DNA from: Sipunculus nudus
Lineage: Eukaryota > Annelida > Sipuncula > Golfingiida > Sipunculidae
Assembly (NCBI GenBank): GCA_026874595.1
Contig: CM049307.1
Location: 64,474,870-64,538,869, forward strand
DNA length: 64,000 bases
Reading direction: 5' to 3'
In this document: positions 20,989 to 33,804 of the stretch, piece after piece
How positions within the stretch are numbered: position 1 is the stretch's first letter
How the letters are laid out: the number at the start of each line of letters is the position of its first letter
Made by a program: the position numbers and the translations under genes
The notes under the pieces: model-generated
The model's input: only the letters and a program-made list of their open reading frames with translations
Database searches by the model: none
What the model was told of the DNA's origin: nothing

Positions 20989-21418
20989 TTTGAAATTCAT
21001 TTAAAAAAATTTCTTTTTCTTATTCCATCTAATTGATTTTTTTTTGGTCAGCTTGTTAATTATGTGTTATCACTGTGTAAAAACTAAAAAGATTGTTGAT
21101 TGCAGAATTCATTATGTACAACTTGCAGCACTGATATACAATAAAGTATACCCTCATTTGACTTTTTATTTCTTTAATAAATATTTAAAGTTACAGCCAG
21201 CTGTTTGAAATTCATTTAAAAAAATTTCTTTTTCTTATTCCATCAAATTGATTTTTTTTTGGTCAGCTTGTTAATTATGTGTTATCACTGTGTAAAAACT
21301 AAAAAGATTGTTGATTGCAGAATTCATTATGTACAACTTGCAGCACTGATATACAATAAAGTATACCCTCATTTGACTTTTTATTTCTTTAATAAATATT
21401 TAAAGTTACCGCCAGCTG
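20989..21418 (+). repeat. 215-bp tandem duplication containing the poly(A) signal
   Basis: TTTGAAATTCATTTAAAAAA recurs 215 bp later (20989 and 21204), and the copies remain nearly identical to AAGTTACmGCCAGCTG. Only a few substitutions are visible, so the duplication is recent. Confidence 0.93.
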
Positions 21419-21429
21419 ACTGACAGAGA

Positions 21430-22250
21430 GTAATTCTCTTGTGACCCCACAGGCTTGCAGTAATTCAAGCAAGAAATATTTAATATAACTGAGCAAGAAC
21501 TCTATAAATTAGGTACCTTGCATCTCATTTATTTAAGCAAGTGAATCTGTAACTGTCATGCTATTTTTCCATTTATACAATTTGCCTTACTTTGTTTTAT
21601 AATATGGAAAATTTGCTGACCACTGGAACAAGTTCAGCAGCCATTGATTAACACAATTATACCCTGCAACAGGTAGTTTTTGTGCTGCATATAATTAAGC
21701 TTGGGCTATATGTTATCATAAACAAATTATGGTGTTCAAACATGTTCAATGAGTAAAAATCACAACAACATTCACAGAATCAACTCTTTCACAGAAACTA
21801 GCTAACAGGTATACATAATGTCATGAAGGTATGTACAGTATTTGAGACTGACCAGAAAACGAAGTAAACAAGTTTGAAGAAGAGTCATATTTACCAAGTC
21901 GCCAACCATACTGCACAATTGGGCTTCATATTTGCTCACAACTTGCGATGTAACACTGGTTTTCTAAATACTAGACAATTAAAAACAATGAATGGTATTT
22001 GCTTGATTCAATAAAATTAAATGCAGAAGGCTTGCTCAAACCAGCTGCGAGGCTTCAAATTTACTTGTACCATGGCCAAGTGTAATTTACTTTAATTTTA
22101 ACGTTATTTTATTAGTTAAGGGCACATAACCAATACGGATTGATAACACCAACCACCCTTCATGCATAATGTTCAACAGCACTTCTTGACCATATATACT
22201 TTAAGGTACACACACAGCTCTCCATGACATATAATAATACAGTCTTTTTT
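21430..22250. other. Intergenic, no structure seen
   Basis: AT-rich sequence between the NF-kB 3-prime end and a poly(T)/TTTATT region at 22244-22269. Read on the minus strand, that region would be an AATAAA signal plus A-run. Confidence 0.5.
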
Positions 22251-22263
22251 TTTATAATCAAGA

Positions 22264-24408
22264 TTTATTTAACTGAAAAAGTACATCATCTTACAATGTT
22301 TCTTTCTGCCTTCACTAGAGAGATTCCTAGCTGCAGTCCTTGGTAAGTCTAAGACTTGATGTTGAATTTCTGCTGGATTAAACCTGACAGCAGGATGGAA
22401 ATGTTCACACTGAATACTTGTGCTAAGAGTAACCTCAAGAAGAGTATTTTACACTGATGCTTGAGGAACTGATAATGCCATCAGTTTCAGGGTTGGGGTC
22501 AAATACAGTATGCCAAATACAAATATAAATATGATAGGTGGTCTCCTCCAAATACAAATACAGAACATCAAATGCAAATGTAAATACGTAAATGTAGGTT
22601 ATACAGAATATTTATTAATTTCCAGCACCATAAATATTCATAATGTCTACTCATGTACTACTTGTGTATATTCAGAGATCAGAGGAAGAAGTTAAACACT
22701 TGACTTTATGCTGTCTTTTGGGTTGATCAGAAGTCGGGTAGTAGTTAAATTTTTAAAATTATGGCAGATATGAATATGTAATTATACATATGTATTTGTA
22801 CAGTATTTTATCAAATTCATCAAATATTGAGATCAATTACAAATACAAATATTATCATTTTGCACAACACTTATACAAATATAAATACAAATACAATTAC
22901 GTATTTGACCCCAACCCTGATCAGTTTCATCTTTTTTTTTCAAAATAAGCATAGCTGTGACAAGTTATTTCTTGCAACCAATTACATAAAGTTACTTTTT
23001 ATACAATATGCAAACTAATTGCAGTAATATATGGAAATATCAAATCTAATGTCTCATATTCTGGCTTTAATTAAATCACGTGTAATAATCATAATTCAGA
23101 GAAGTTAAACAGAGTCAATCAACAGAGACACGAGCTGGTAGCTGTTAAAATGATGCAAACCAGTTGAAAAGAACATTACTCTGAAACCAGAAGAATACTG
23201 CGGTGTAAATGGTCAGGAAAGAACCAGATACTTAGAGTGGCCATAGCTTTAATACATCCGACACAAATAGTATATATGTTGTTGACATTAAATTTGAAAT
23301 GCCTTAAGGTACAAATAGTCCCTTGCCATATGTTAACTAGAAAAGTGTGGCATCAGTGATGCCCAAATATCCCTTGGCAAGAACCCATTTGAAATTCACA
23401 CTACATACAGAATACAAACTTTATTTAAAAAAGAATATGCACAATTAGCTTTTAAGTTACATAGATGACCCTGTTTTTAACTAGGAGCAATGGTGTATGT
23501 TATTTTTTAACTACACAGATTTGAACAAAAGCCCAAAGGGTCGAGTCTTACACTGACTCAAATACTGTGCATGACACGAACCACATTGAAATTGAAAATA
23601 CCATTTCCAAAATTGGTAGTTGTAATGCTTGTGGTCATGAAATATGACAAACATGTTATGCTAACAGCACCTGCTGTTGCAAAGATATTTGGTACTAGAT
23701 TTACATCTGTGTGTAACACCTATCATGTCCTACAAATCTAATTTCATAGTTAACAGGAAAGCTAAAATTTAAATATTGTAACCATTTAAGGAATTAGCAG
23801 AAAATAATAGTTCACCTCACAGTAAACAAGACACCTTAGGTGGTCCTACCTGCAGACAAATTCACATAACAGTCACAGATTAAACATGTCTGCCAAGTTT
23901 AATATGGATGGTTGACTGGTTCCAGTGATATAAGGTGAAAGACTTTGCACTATATATGTCAAGATGTGAAACTTGAATATATATATATAACTTCTTCCTG
24001 TTGGCCACTGTCGGAAGGCCAGGACTACTTGTCTCAACTGTCAAACTTCAAAATAAGAATTTGTTACATTTCAAGGAAACACCTATTTACATTTCACATG
24101 CCAATGTTTAAAAAATATTACTTATTCCATGTAGTCCTTATCACAAAAACTCCCATGTATATGTGACTTTCCTTGTAACAATGCCTAATTAATGTACTTG
24201 AACAGACTACACTTTCCCTTCACTACATAATTACCTTTACCATCTGTGTATGTAGAAGCCCTTGTGCAGATTCTGAAGCTGAAAACCATAACCAGCAGAG
24301 TCATCATTCTCTTGTGAGTCTAATTCTGCAAGGTGTGTATATTCATCTAGTTCTAATAGCTCTGAGGAATCCTTGTATTTCATTTGCAGGCTAAAATGTT
24401 CTGATATA
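22264..24408 (-). other. Candidate minus-strand 3-prime UTR and terminal exon
   Basis: On the minus strand an open frame from about 24408 to a stop at 24237-24239 encodes SEHFSLQMKYKDSSELLELD, then EYTHLAELDSQENDD and ends GFYIHRW. A possible acceptor (ATAAGTCAG) lies just upstream. AATAAA in minus orientation is at 22264-22269, about 2 kb downstream. No homology recognised; it may be the last exon of a convergent gene or chance. The hAT-type element at 22488-22919 would lie in its UTR. Confidence 0.25.
22488..22919. mobile_element. Non-autonomous hAT-type element, CAAATA subtype, 432 bp
   Basis: Perfect 19-bp terminal inverted repeats, CAGGGTTGGGGTCAAATAC (22488-22506) and its complement (22901-22919). 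The flanking 8-bp direct repeats ATCAGTTT (22480-22487, 22920-22927) are identical. The arms just inside the TIRs are full of AAATACAAAT repeats, echoing the TIR tail TCAAATAC. There is no coding capacity. The 8-bp duplication is the hAT-superfamily hallmark (established knowledge). Confidence 0.92.
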
Positions 24409-24739
24409 CTGACTTATCTGAAGGAGAGTGGAAAACACTATTATGGATCATAGAAAGTTGTTAAAGACAGACTAAGCCACCTGCAGGTCATGAATACATG
24501 TCAGTCATTCAGATTTCCAATAGCAAGTGCTCCCACCTGGTGGTGCATTTTAAATTAAGACAAGGCCTACAGGCCTAATGCGAACTTGTGCAATGGTTTT
24601 TACACCAGGTATAATGTTTCAATGCTTGACCATTTCTTTTCAAGTACATGTGTAACATGTATAGGAACAATGCAAGTAATACATATTTTGTATTAGAACC
24701 AATTACAAAATAACACTGCTGAAATACTGGCATGGGTGC

Positions 24740-25000
24740 ACAGAAACAAAAATATTAGTAGATGGCGCCAACAGTCTTTCATACAATGAAGCTATCCAAG
24801 ATGTATACATATGCCCTATTTCAGGCTGATATATCAACCCCCCCCCCCCCCCCCACACCCCACCCAACATCTGAGAAATAAGCAGATGTGACATACGCTG
24901 TGCAAAAATCATTGTATGTGGCACCACCAGTCTTGAATATGAAAAAGCTATCCAGTATGTTTAAATATGAGCAATTTCAGGCTTATATTTCAAATCCCTC
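24740..25000 (+). repeat. Relic of a palindrome-punctuated satellite family
   Basis: Two degraded units, GATGGCGCCAACAGTCTTTC near 24762 and GTGGCACCACCAGTCTTGAA near 24918. Each is followed by ATGAA.AAGCTATCCA and ATTTCAGGCT, as in the units at 42829-43686 and 54769-55940. A C17 run lies at 24838. Confidence 0.6.
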
Positions 25001-25099
25001 CTGAGAAAAAAGCATGCACAATCTGATTCACTTTTAAGGTTAACTGTTTGATAGTGATTGAATCCATCCTGATGGATGAAAAATTGAGTAATATACTAA

Positions 25100-25499
25100 C
25101 CAGGCTGGAATTATGAATGTTATCCAACAAAATTAGGATGAAAAAAAGGCTGCTTCTCTACTGACTATGATAGGCTAGCAATGATAGGCCTCAATGAATA
25201 TTACAGGTCAGTCAGTGCACCCCTTACCACTAGACGCAAATTAACATTAAGACAATAGAATGTAGGTGAAACCAATAGTACTGTCTATACTACTGACTAA
25301 TTGTGGATTATCAGTAAACCTGTAAGGACAAATTTGTGAAACATTTGTTTGGAACATTTTGTGAGTGAATCAGGTATTGCAAAGTAAATGAGAGATTGTT
25401 AGAAGAATCAACCAAAGTATATTAACCTGGAATGAAGCCTGTAAGAGATATAGCCTTGGCTAAAGATTTAGTAGGTAATAATATAAAAAGGAATGTTTT
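25100..25499. other. No structure seen
   Basis: AT-rich intergenic DNA between the satellite relic and the decayed repeat-family coding sequence. Confidence 0.5.
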
Positions 25500-28290
25500 A
25501 GGTTGAAAGATTTGCCATCAGAATTCTCAGTCTATCTCTATGCAGATCAAGATAAATACCAAGCAAAATATCATGTGGCAGACAGTACAATAGAGAACTG
25601 TGAATACTTTGAATACCATCGTGATGGCAAAAAAAAAAAAAAAAAAAGACTACCAGAAACACACTGGATATCAGTTTATTAAAAATACTAGAGAAACTCT
25701 CAGTGCTGGATATAACCAATGTTTTCTTGGACCAAGCTGTTAACTTGTTTAAAGAAGTTGGGGAAGTTTATAATAAGGAGGATGCAGATGAACAATTCAA
25801 AAACATTCTGGACAAATAAACAGGTGACAGGCCAGGTATAATGAAGACGTTTGACAGAGCACTGAATAGTGAGAGGGCGCAAGTGTTTGTCATTAGCAAA
25901 AATGATGCCCTACACTTCCTGCATTGCAATGAACATTTTCTTCCTGGTAGGTTCAAGTCATCAGCTGAATGTTCCAGTGTTCACTACATATGCATAACTA
26001 GTGAATATCTTTGGACTGGCGGGAGGGGGGTGGGTGAAAAAGTGGATGTCAGGCTGCCTGGGAAACTACTGTTATCTAAAGGGCATAAAGATGAAAATCA
26101 CAAGCTACAGTTAATAACAGGGTTGGGGCCAGGTACATGCAAAAGTACCTAGGTACAGGTACAGGTACTTGCAAAATGGTCAGGTACAGGTACAGGTACA
26201 GCATTATTGTAGAGTACCTAGGTACAGGTACAGGTATATTTTAAAGATATCTTAACTAATGATAATTGCAAAAATTTCTTGTAGATATACGATAATAACT
26301 TGTAAAAGAACAGCTGAATATATCATTAAAAAGTTTTAAATTATAGCTTTTTATGTTATCACGAAAAAAAAACCGAGGCAGCTGCAAATGTAAAGGATCG
26401 CCTTTAGTAAATGTGATAAGTGAATGAAGCTGATAAAGTTTACAAAGTTAGTAATACAGAAATATAAAACTTTCATTCATATACTAAAATATGATGTCAC
26501 TTTTTCAAATCAAGTTTTGAGTTTAAGAGTAATGTTTTAAAGTCAAAATCTCTTGAAGCACCACACACTCTTTAAAATAAAGAGGCTTGACAACTTGACT
26601 GAATGGGAAAATCTTATGAGTTTTTATAGATTAACTTCATGACATGAACAATAATACATACATAATTAGAAGTAACAATAAACATGTTCACTGCAGTAAG
26701 TCACACTGAGGAATCTTTTGATGCTTGAGCAGGGACTTTTTTTCTGTGAAATGGAATGTTCTGCTTTTTTTTTTGGCATATGTTGAGAGTTCAGTTACAC
26801 GATATGTACCTTCTTCACTTCTTCGTTAATCCTTCACCAATGTACTTTGTATACTAGACAACAGGTATCTACATGGGGCATGTGAGCAACACTGTCCATA
26901 TCCTTTTCTCTCTACCCTTTATATCTGATAATGCCACAATGAACTTCCTGTGTAGATGCTGGAGGTAGCCAGGCCAGCATGCTACTAGCCATAGCCCAGT
27001 CAACTTTAAAGGCTGCTTGGATAAAAGCTTAGTAATTACCCCTGCCTGGATAAGGGTGACAGCTCAGTACACTTACTTGACCCAACCTGATGTTCATTTC
27101 CAGTATCATTACCTGTAATCCTCATAACTGTGAATTGTGCACCTAGGTACAAGTACCATTACCTGGCCCCAACCCTGTTCTGTGTCCACATTACATAGGC
27201 ATGAGAGCAGCCCTGTTCCTATCTTTGTCAGTTGCCTGATACTTGTGCAGATAATGTCACAATGAACTTCCTGTTCAGAGGCTGGAGGTTGACCAGCTTG
27301 CCAGCCCCACTAGCTGCAAAGGCAGCAGGGATGAATGCTTTGTAATTACCCCTGCCTGAGATAGGTAACTGTCAAGCAATTGACCCAAGCCTGGTGTCCA
27401 TTTCCAGTATCACATTTGTACCTGTAGTACCTTATACCAGGTACAGGTACTTTAGTTCCAGGTACAGGTACAAGGTACTTCCTACTCATGAAAACCAGGT
27501 ACAGGTACAGGTACTCTGAATTGTGTACCTATGTACAGGTACAGGTACAGGTACAAGTACCTGGCCCCAACCCTGGTTAATAATAACACTGAAGGAGGAG
27601 CTGCCAAGCACAATCATTTTCATATATTTTAGACTTTTGAGCAAACTTCAAAGAGATTGGATTCTATGCAACAGAATGTGTAAGCTTATGCAACATATGA
27701 CCTGAAAGGTGCATATATCAAAGCCATTGGCACTGTGTCATTTGTTGTAACTGGACCCTATTGGAAGCTTGTCATCAGTGAAGTTTGATACCATCAAATC
27801 TACAAATATGTCTGTTCTGTAGAATGCACTCCACCTTCAAGCATTAGGCAGATAATCCTAGAGGTTTATTTTCAGAAACTGTTGGCATGTGGACTGACTT
27901 TATGCTTGAGAGAGAAAGCTTGTATGGTTCAGTGTTGTCCTGCAGAAAAAAATTATCTGCAGTCTTGATTTTGAATGAAATATATTGTCACATATTTTGG
28001 GGATTTGTGACTGTCACAGAAAGGCAGCTTGGTGATTTTTTGGATGGAGGAACTTCCAACAACATCCAAGTTGAATGTGTGAGGGCTGCATGCCCTTGGT
28101 CAAAGCAAACTGACAAACATGATTGTATTGGCCTGTTTTGGTGATCTTGGTTACAATATTGTCAAATTAAGAAATACCACCCTTCATCAACACTCAACTA
28201 TTAATATGATGAAGAGAAACTAAACAATATCCACCTGGTTCAACAACAAAAGTAGCATGGAACAGAGTGAACTCTTTCAAGAGACAAGGT
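25500..28290 (+). pseudogene. Decayed coding sequence of an uncharacterised repeat family
   Basis: Discontinuous + strand frames without a recognised domain: FDRALNSERAQVFVISKND (25847 on), VSFVVTGPYWKLVISEV (27735 on), VTERQLGDFLDGG (28009 on) and LHQHSTINMMKRN (28180 on). They read like one large broken protein, interrupted by the TIR element at 26118-27575 and joined at about 28290 to gypsy protease sequence. From memory the later motifs resemble a widespread uncharacterised invertebrate repeat ORF (GPYW, RQL.DFLPGG, LHHRSTINM). That is not verified, and no function is claimed. Confidence 0.4.
26118..27575. mobile_element. Non-autonomous hAT-type element, CAGGTA subtype, 1458 bp
   Basis: Perfect 19-bp TIRs CAGGGTTGGGGCCAGGTAC (26118-26136) and complement (27557-27575), flanked by identical 8-bp repeats GTTAATAA (26110-26117, 27576-27583). 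Subterminal arms consist of CAGGTA hexamers, matching the TIR tail CCAGGTAC. A second right terminus ends at 27175, and the right arm is internally duplicated (about 26870-27175 versus 27176-27575). No transposase frame. Confidence 0.92.
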
Positions 28291-28667
28291 CAAATCTTTG
28301 TTGCCTACAAAGATCAAACATTTCGGTTTCCATGTCTCATTGTGAAAGGTAATGAACCAAACTTACTTGGCGGTGATTGGCTTGTGGACGACAGTCAAAC
28401 CATGCTATTTCAAGCCTCATTCAGTACCTATATCTCTACTAGCTAAAGTTGAAGCTGAATTAGACAGGCTAGTTGACCAAGGTATCTTTAAGCTTGTAGC
28501 TTTCTCCAAGTGGGGAGCCCCAATCCATCCTATATTGAAGCCGAATGGTGATGTCAGGATTTGTGGTGACTACTGCCTCACTGTGAATACTGCTGCTAAA
28601 GTTGTTCAGCACCTGATCCCAAACATTGATGATTTGTATTCAAACCTGCGTCGTGGCATTTGTTTTC

Positions 28668-30268
28668 AGCTCAGCTGACTATAAGTCATCTGAGCTATAG
28701 TCTGGTCCTTTGTCCGTCGTCCTTCCATCCGTCCGGCCGTTAACAGGGCACGTTTTTAAAACCGTTGGACCTACGAATCCAAAATTCTGCATACCAATAG
28801 ATGTCCCCAAAATCTCCTACCATACCAAAAATTTGGTCATTAGGACTTCGTTCCTTCGAGATATTAAGGGAAAACCTCCGTTTTCCATAAAAAAGCCATT
28901 GTTACACTTCAAAGCTGCCTAATATCAAAACCACTGATCTGTTTTTGATCATATTTAGTATTCATATTTTTCCATACATTTTCTGTGCACATACCAAAAA
29001 TTAGGTTAGTATTGGATATTATTTTGAAGTTATGGGCCCAAATATAATGCAGTTTCTTAAAAATCAGGAAATATATTTGCTCACTTAACATGAGAATTGC
29101 TGAGGCTGGAGACTTTTTTTCAGGAATATAACTTTATTTAATCAAGATTCAATTGTTTACCCAAAATTAGATCTGAATTTTGCAAATTTTTCAAGTTATT
29201 AGCATAAATAAAAAATCAGTACCTTAAATTTTGTCCAACTTTGGCAATGGCATGTTTTTTCTCTGTAAGCACTGTTGATTTAATTTTCACAGCATATATA
29301 CAAAAGGATTTAATCTTTTAAAATCTGAAATTTCAAAGGAATTGTTTGAAAGAGTAGCTTTTATTCAAGTTTTCATACACCATGTCAAGTGTTGTTTACA
29401 TCTGGCCCACCTAGTAATACAATCTTCACTTGCATTATGTAACCCACCCCAGGCAGCTTGCCTTGGCTAAGCTTGGCCACTACTAGCAGGCTTCCCCTCT
29501 GCCCTGCACTCCCACCCCCCCCCCCCCCCCCCAGCTGGTGCATAAACTAGATGAATGTTGTAATTTTCTGTATTTTATTTTATTTTTGGCTATGCTGCAT
29601 TTTAGATTTTGTATTGTACCACCAGGGTTACAATGATTAAAGTGCACATTTAATTGTGTCCACAAAGTGATGTATTGCTATGAAAGTGTGGATGTTCATC
29701 AGAGTGCTCATTAAAGATTTTAATTTGTTTGACTTATAACTCATGGTTGAATCAGTTGTTACATGATACTGGCTAAATAATCAAAATTTATATTGCTGAT
29801 CCTTTATTTCAGTTCATAAAATTAAACATTCCCAACTCCAGTTTGCTCCTGGTATAATATATTGGGTGTTTTGATCCTTGGATTAATTTTAACACATGTA
29901 TTAGTTTCATAGTTGAGAATACTTTTCTTTTTTCCTGATACCATTTAAAAAAATAAAAATATTTAAATTTTTCCTGTTAGTGCTGTGGATTTAATTTCCA
30001 CAGCATATACACATTAGCATTTCATCTGTTAAAATCTGAAATTTGAAACTAATTGATCAAAAACTGTAGATTTTATTCAAGTTCCCAGGTAACAAGTCTT
30101 CATTGTTTACATCAGGTCAGTATAAATGCAGTGTACTGGGCAGTTACATAACACATTCAGGTCTGACCTACTGCCACTGTGAGTGTCTGGGTCAGGCTGG
30201 GTCAGGCAGTAATTACCAGAGAGACTCTCTTTCTCTCTCTCTTTCTTTCTCTCTCTCTCTTGCAGTCC

Positions 30269-30336
<68 letters not shown>

Positions 30337-31719
30337 TACCCTTATTGCCTCCCTTCCTCCCTCCATCCCATTCTGTTGACAGGTACTATAAACTAGATAC
30401 ATTAGCTATAAATGTTGATGCAATTTAGAAATGTGAATCAATTGAAATATTAACAATCACATGAATGTTATACTGTAAATTAATAGTAACATTTGTTAAC
30501 CTGGATAAAAATTATGTAATGAAAAAAAGGAATAAATGCAAATATTGTTAATTTTTTATTGGCTCAGTAGAATGGGGAAAAAAATGATTTGCTTTGTTTC
30601 TCCATCTTTCTGTCTGTTTTATATATTTAATGTTCATGAATAAACTTTTTTTTATAAGCACTGTTGAATTAAATTTCATATCCTGTATGTATATGCAAGG
30701 GTGTTGTAACTCTCACCATCCCCTTCTTCATCCCACTGAGGCTTTGCTCCTTGGCACTGTGAACAATAGTTCTATGCCTATAGCATAAAATTTAATAATT
30801 AAAGAAATAACTGCAGAGAGACAGAGGCGTTGTAACTCTGATCATAACACAACAAAACACAACACCCCCCCCCCCCCCATCAAGTCATTGCACCTGTGGA
30901 GTGGGGACGTTATGGCAACTGTATACATATCATAAAATTGATAAAAAAGGTTTAACAAATAAATTAGATCTCATCAGACAAATGTGTAAACTGTTGAACT
31001 GTCAACAGCTTATCAAAAATGTAACCAATGGAAAGGCATGGTCAGATCTCAAATATTATTTGCAACATTTTCTTCAATCATATAAACCAACCATGGCCCA
31101 AATTACCTCTTCCTCTAAAAATTTATCTACATTTCATCATATTTTTAATATTTTAACCTTCTAGGTGGTTCAGTAATGTTGACCATTTGTCCATAGGTAC
31201 CTATGTACATGCCAGAAATTATGTCAATATTGTGTAATATGTAGACATGAGGGTCATCAAAATAATGTACCTTGTCAAGAACAATCTTGTCAAGATATCA
31301 TGTCATACAGTCACAAATTCATTAATCCCCTCATCAGCATAGTTAATCATAACCTTGTATCTGTCAAATTGAAAGCTTGCAGTTTTCCATACACTATAGA
31401 TCCTTAAACAAATAGCCTTATCATCATTATACCACTGCTTAGTATACTGTCATTGCATTCATATTTGCTCAAATAAATTGTTTTTTTCGACCCCTCCCAA
31501 ATAAATAAAAATTAAACCACTATATTTTACTCCATATTAATCCATCAGTCAGATTATTTCATATATCATTTACTCACATATTACATTTTATTCCTTTATA
31601 AAAGCCCAACATGACCATGATATTCATAAGCTTTTTCTACTCAATATAGTATAACAATGGTGATACATTTATAGTCCAATCATGATCAGCTGAGCGCCGT
31701 GACCCATGGGTCCCTTGTT
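28668..31719 (+). mobile_element. Helitron-like element, 3.05 kb, inside gypsy RT
   Basis: Left terminus AGCTCAGCTGACTATAAGTC plus arm ATCTGAGCTATAG, followed by TTTGTCCGTCGTCCTTCCAT. Right terminus GATCAGCTGAGCGCCGTGAC plus CCATGGGTCCCTTG. The gypsy RT frame stops at the left end and resumes right after the right end (AAGTTAGACCTC). The interior shows three diverged units of about 0.7 kb starting near 29267, 29983 and 30655. They carry poly-C (29515, 30862) or CT (30222-30345) runs. No helicase ORF; non-autonomous. Confidence 0.75.
30222..30345 (+). repeat. CT/TTTC microsatellite
   Basis: About 120 bp of nearly uninterrupted CT dinucleotides with TTTC variants. It lies inside the central repeats of the Helitron-like element. 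Confidence 0.97.
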
Positions 31720-33804
31720 CTAAGTTAGACCTCAGCCAGGCCTATCAACAAGTGTGCCTGGAAGATGATTCACAGAAATTAACAACAATCAGTACAACCA
31801 AAGGAGTGTTACATGTCAGCTCCCGGCATTTTCCAATGTATTGTGGAACAAATCATGCCAGGCATTCCTATGGTGGTCGTTTATCTTGATGACAACAAGC
31901 ACATGCTTACCTCATCACAACTTTACGCTGTTTACAAGAGGCTGGTCTGAAAGTGAACTGTAGCAAATGTTCATTCTTGCGTCCTGTGTGTGAAGGTCTA
32001 GGTCACCGTCTAGACAAGGATGGTATCCATCCTACCAGCAAAAGGTTGCCGCCATTCAGAATGCGCCAATACCTACCTGCATGACAGAACTGAATAGTTA
32101 CCTTGGACTGATCATCTATTTTCACAAATTTTTGGGTAACTTTAGCTCGGTACTGGCGCTGCTGTATCAGTTACTACAGAAAGATGAGCCATAGTGAATG
32201 GGTGATGATCAACAAAGCGTGTTTGACAAATAAAAGGAAATGCTACAATCCTCAAGTGTGCTAGTGCATTACAATCCAAAACATGCCGCTCATACTGAGT
32301 TATGATGATTAACCTTATGGAGCGGGGCTGTTCTATCACACCAGTTACCAAATGGTTCCTATAAGCCAATTGCATACGTGTCAAGGTCACTTGCACCTGC
32401 TGAGTAAAATTACGCTCAAATCGATCATGAAGGACTAGCAATCATTTTTCGGGTTGCACAAATTTCACAAATACCTGTATGGAAGAGATTTTACAAAACA
32501 AACCTATCACAAACTGTTTTTGGGACTTTTGAAGGAAGACCCCTTGATTCCACGGATGGCCAGCGCCCGTATGCAGCGATGGGCATTGACCTTGTCTAAT
32601 TAACAATACCACTTACGCTACAAGATGGGAGAGAGTACTGTGAATACAGATGGACTGAGTAGATTGCCTCCTGCTACACAGACTGATTTAACACTGAGGC
32701 CCTTAAATGACACTCCTGTTACTTCTCAGATTATCACTCAATGGACCAGTAAAGACCCAGTGCTTGCAAAAGTGCGTAACTTCAACTTAATAGGCTGGCA
32801 GGCCACAGATGCACCCGGATCATCCCCATATACAAATCATCGAAACGAACTGAGTGTAGACAGGGGATAATGATGTGGGGCACTCTTGTCATTGTGCCTT
32901 CACTAGGTCGAGAACGCTTGCTTGATGAATTACATGAAACCCATTCCGGGATAGTGCATATGAAAGGACTGGCTTGCAGTTACCTGTGGAGGCCGGGATG
33001 GAAACTGAAATCAAGGAAAGGGTGAAAGTGTACAATATGTCAGACACATGCCAAACAACCACCAATCGCACCCCTTCATCCCTGGGAATGGCCCAGCCAA
33101 CCCTGGTATAGTGTTCATATCAACTACGCAGAACCATTTGAAGGATGGATGATTTGGGTGATAGTGGATGCTTCCACTAAATTTATAGATGCCCATGTGG
33201 TTAATTCGTCAACTTCAGATGTAACAATCACTAAACTGCATCAGACATTTGCTAACCATGGTTTACCAAACACTATTGTGTCAGACAGGGGTACATGCTT
33301 TATTAGCAGCCAGTTTCAAGAATTTTGCAAATTGAATGGTATTAAACACATCACTTGTTCACCATAACACACAGCCAGCAACGGCAGAAAGGGCCGTACA
33401 AACTCTAAAAGGTGGACTGAAGAAAACAGTTGGTCCTTTGGAGGACTGATTGTATTGGTTCTTGTTTACCTACCGAGTAAAGCCGCAATCAACCACAGGC
33501 CAATCACCAGCTGAACTGTTGTATAAGAGAAGGCCAAGAAGATGGCTTGACCTTATCTTGCCGTCTACTCAAAATCGATCGCTGGATTAGCAAGGATGCT
33601 GGGTAAGCAAGCATAATTCATAGCAGTGGCTCGAGTCTTTCAAGCCTAGGACTCAGTGTGGGTTTTGAACTTTCAAGGTATGCCAAAATGGCTACACAGC
33701 GTCATTGAACATCATCCAGGTCCAGTGACATTCAGTGTAAAACTACAGGATGGTAGAGTTTTCTGTAGACACCAAGACCACCTTCATAAGCCTTTCCCCC
33801 ACAA

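Larger units (their letters stand above)
20277..21430 (+). other. NF-kB 3-prime UTR and duplicated polyadenylation region
   Basis: Follows the stop codon. Holds a 41-bp tandem duplication and a 215-bp tandem duplication with AATAAA in each copy (21140-21145 and 21355-21360). The transcript end is not directly visible. Confidence 0.6.

Noticed and set aside
25000..25100. Promoter of NF-kB or neighbour
   Set aside because: The NF-kB 5-prime end is outside the window and nothing marks a promoter elsewhere.
30103..30402. Open frames of LSLS or RERE repeats on both strands
   Set aside because: They are translations of the CT microsatellite inside a transposon, not genes.
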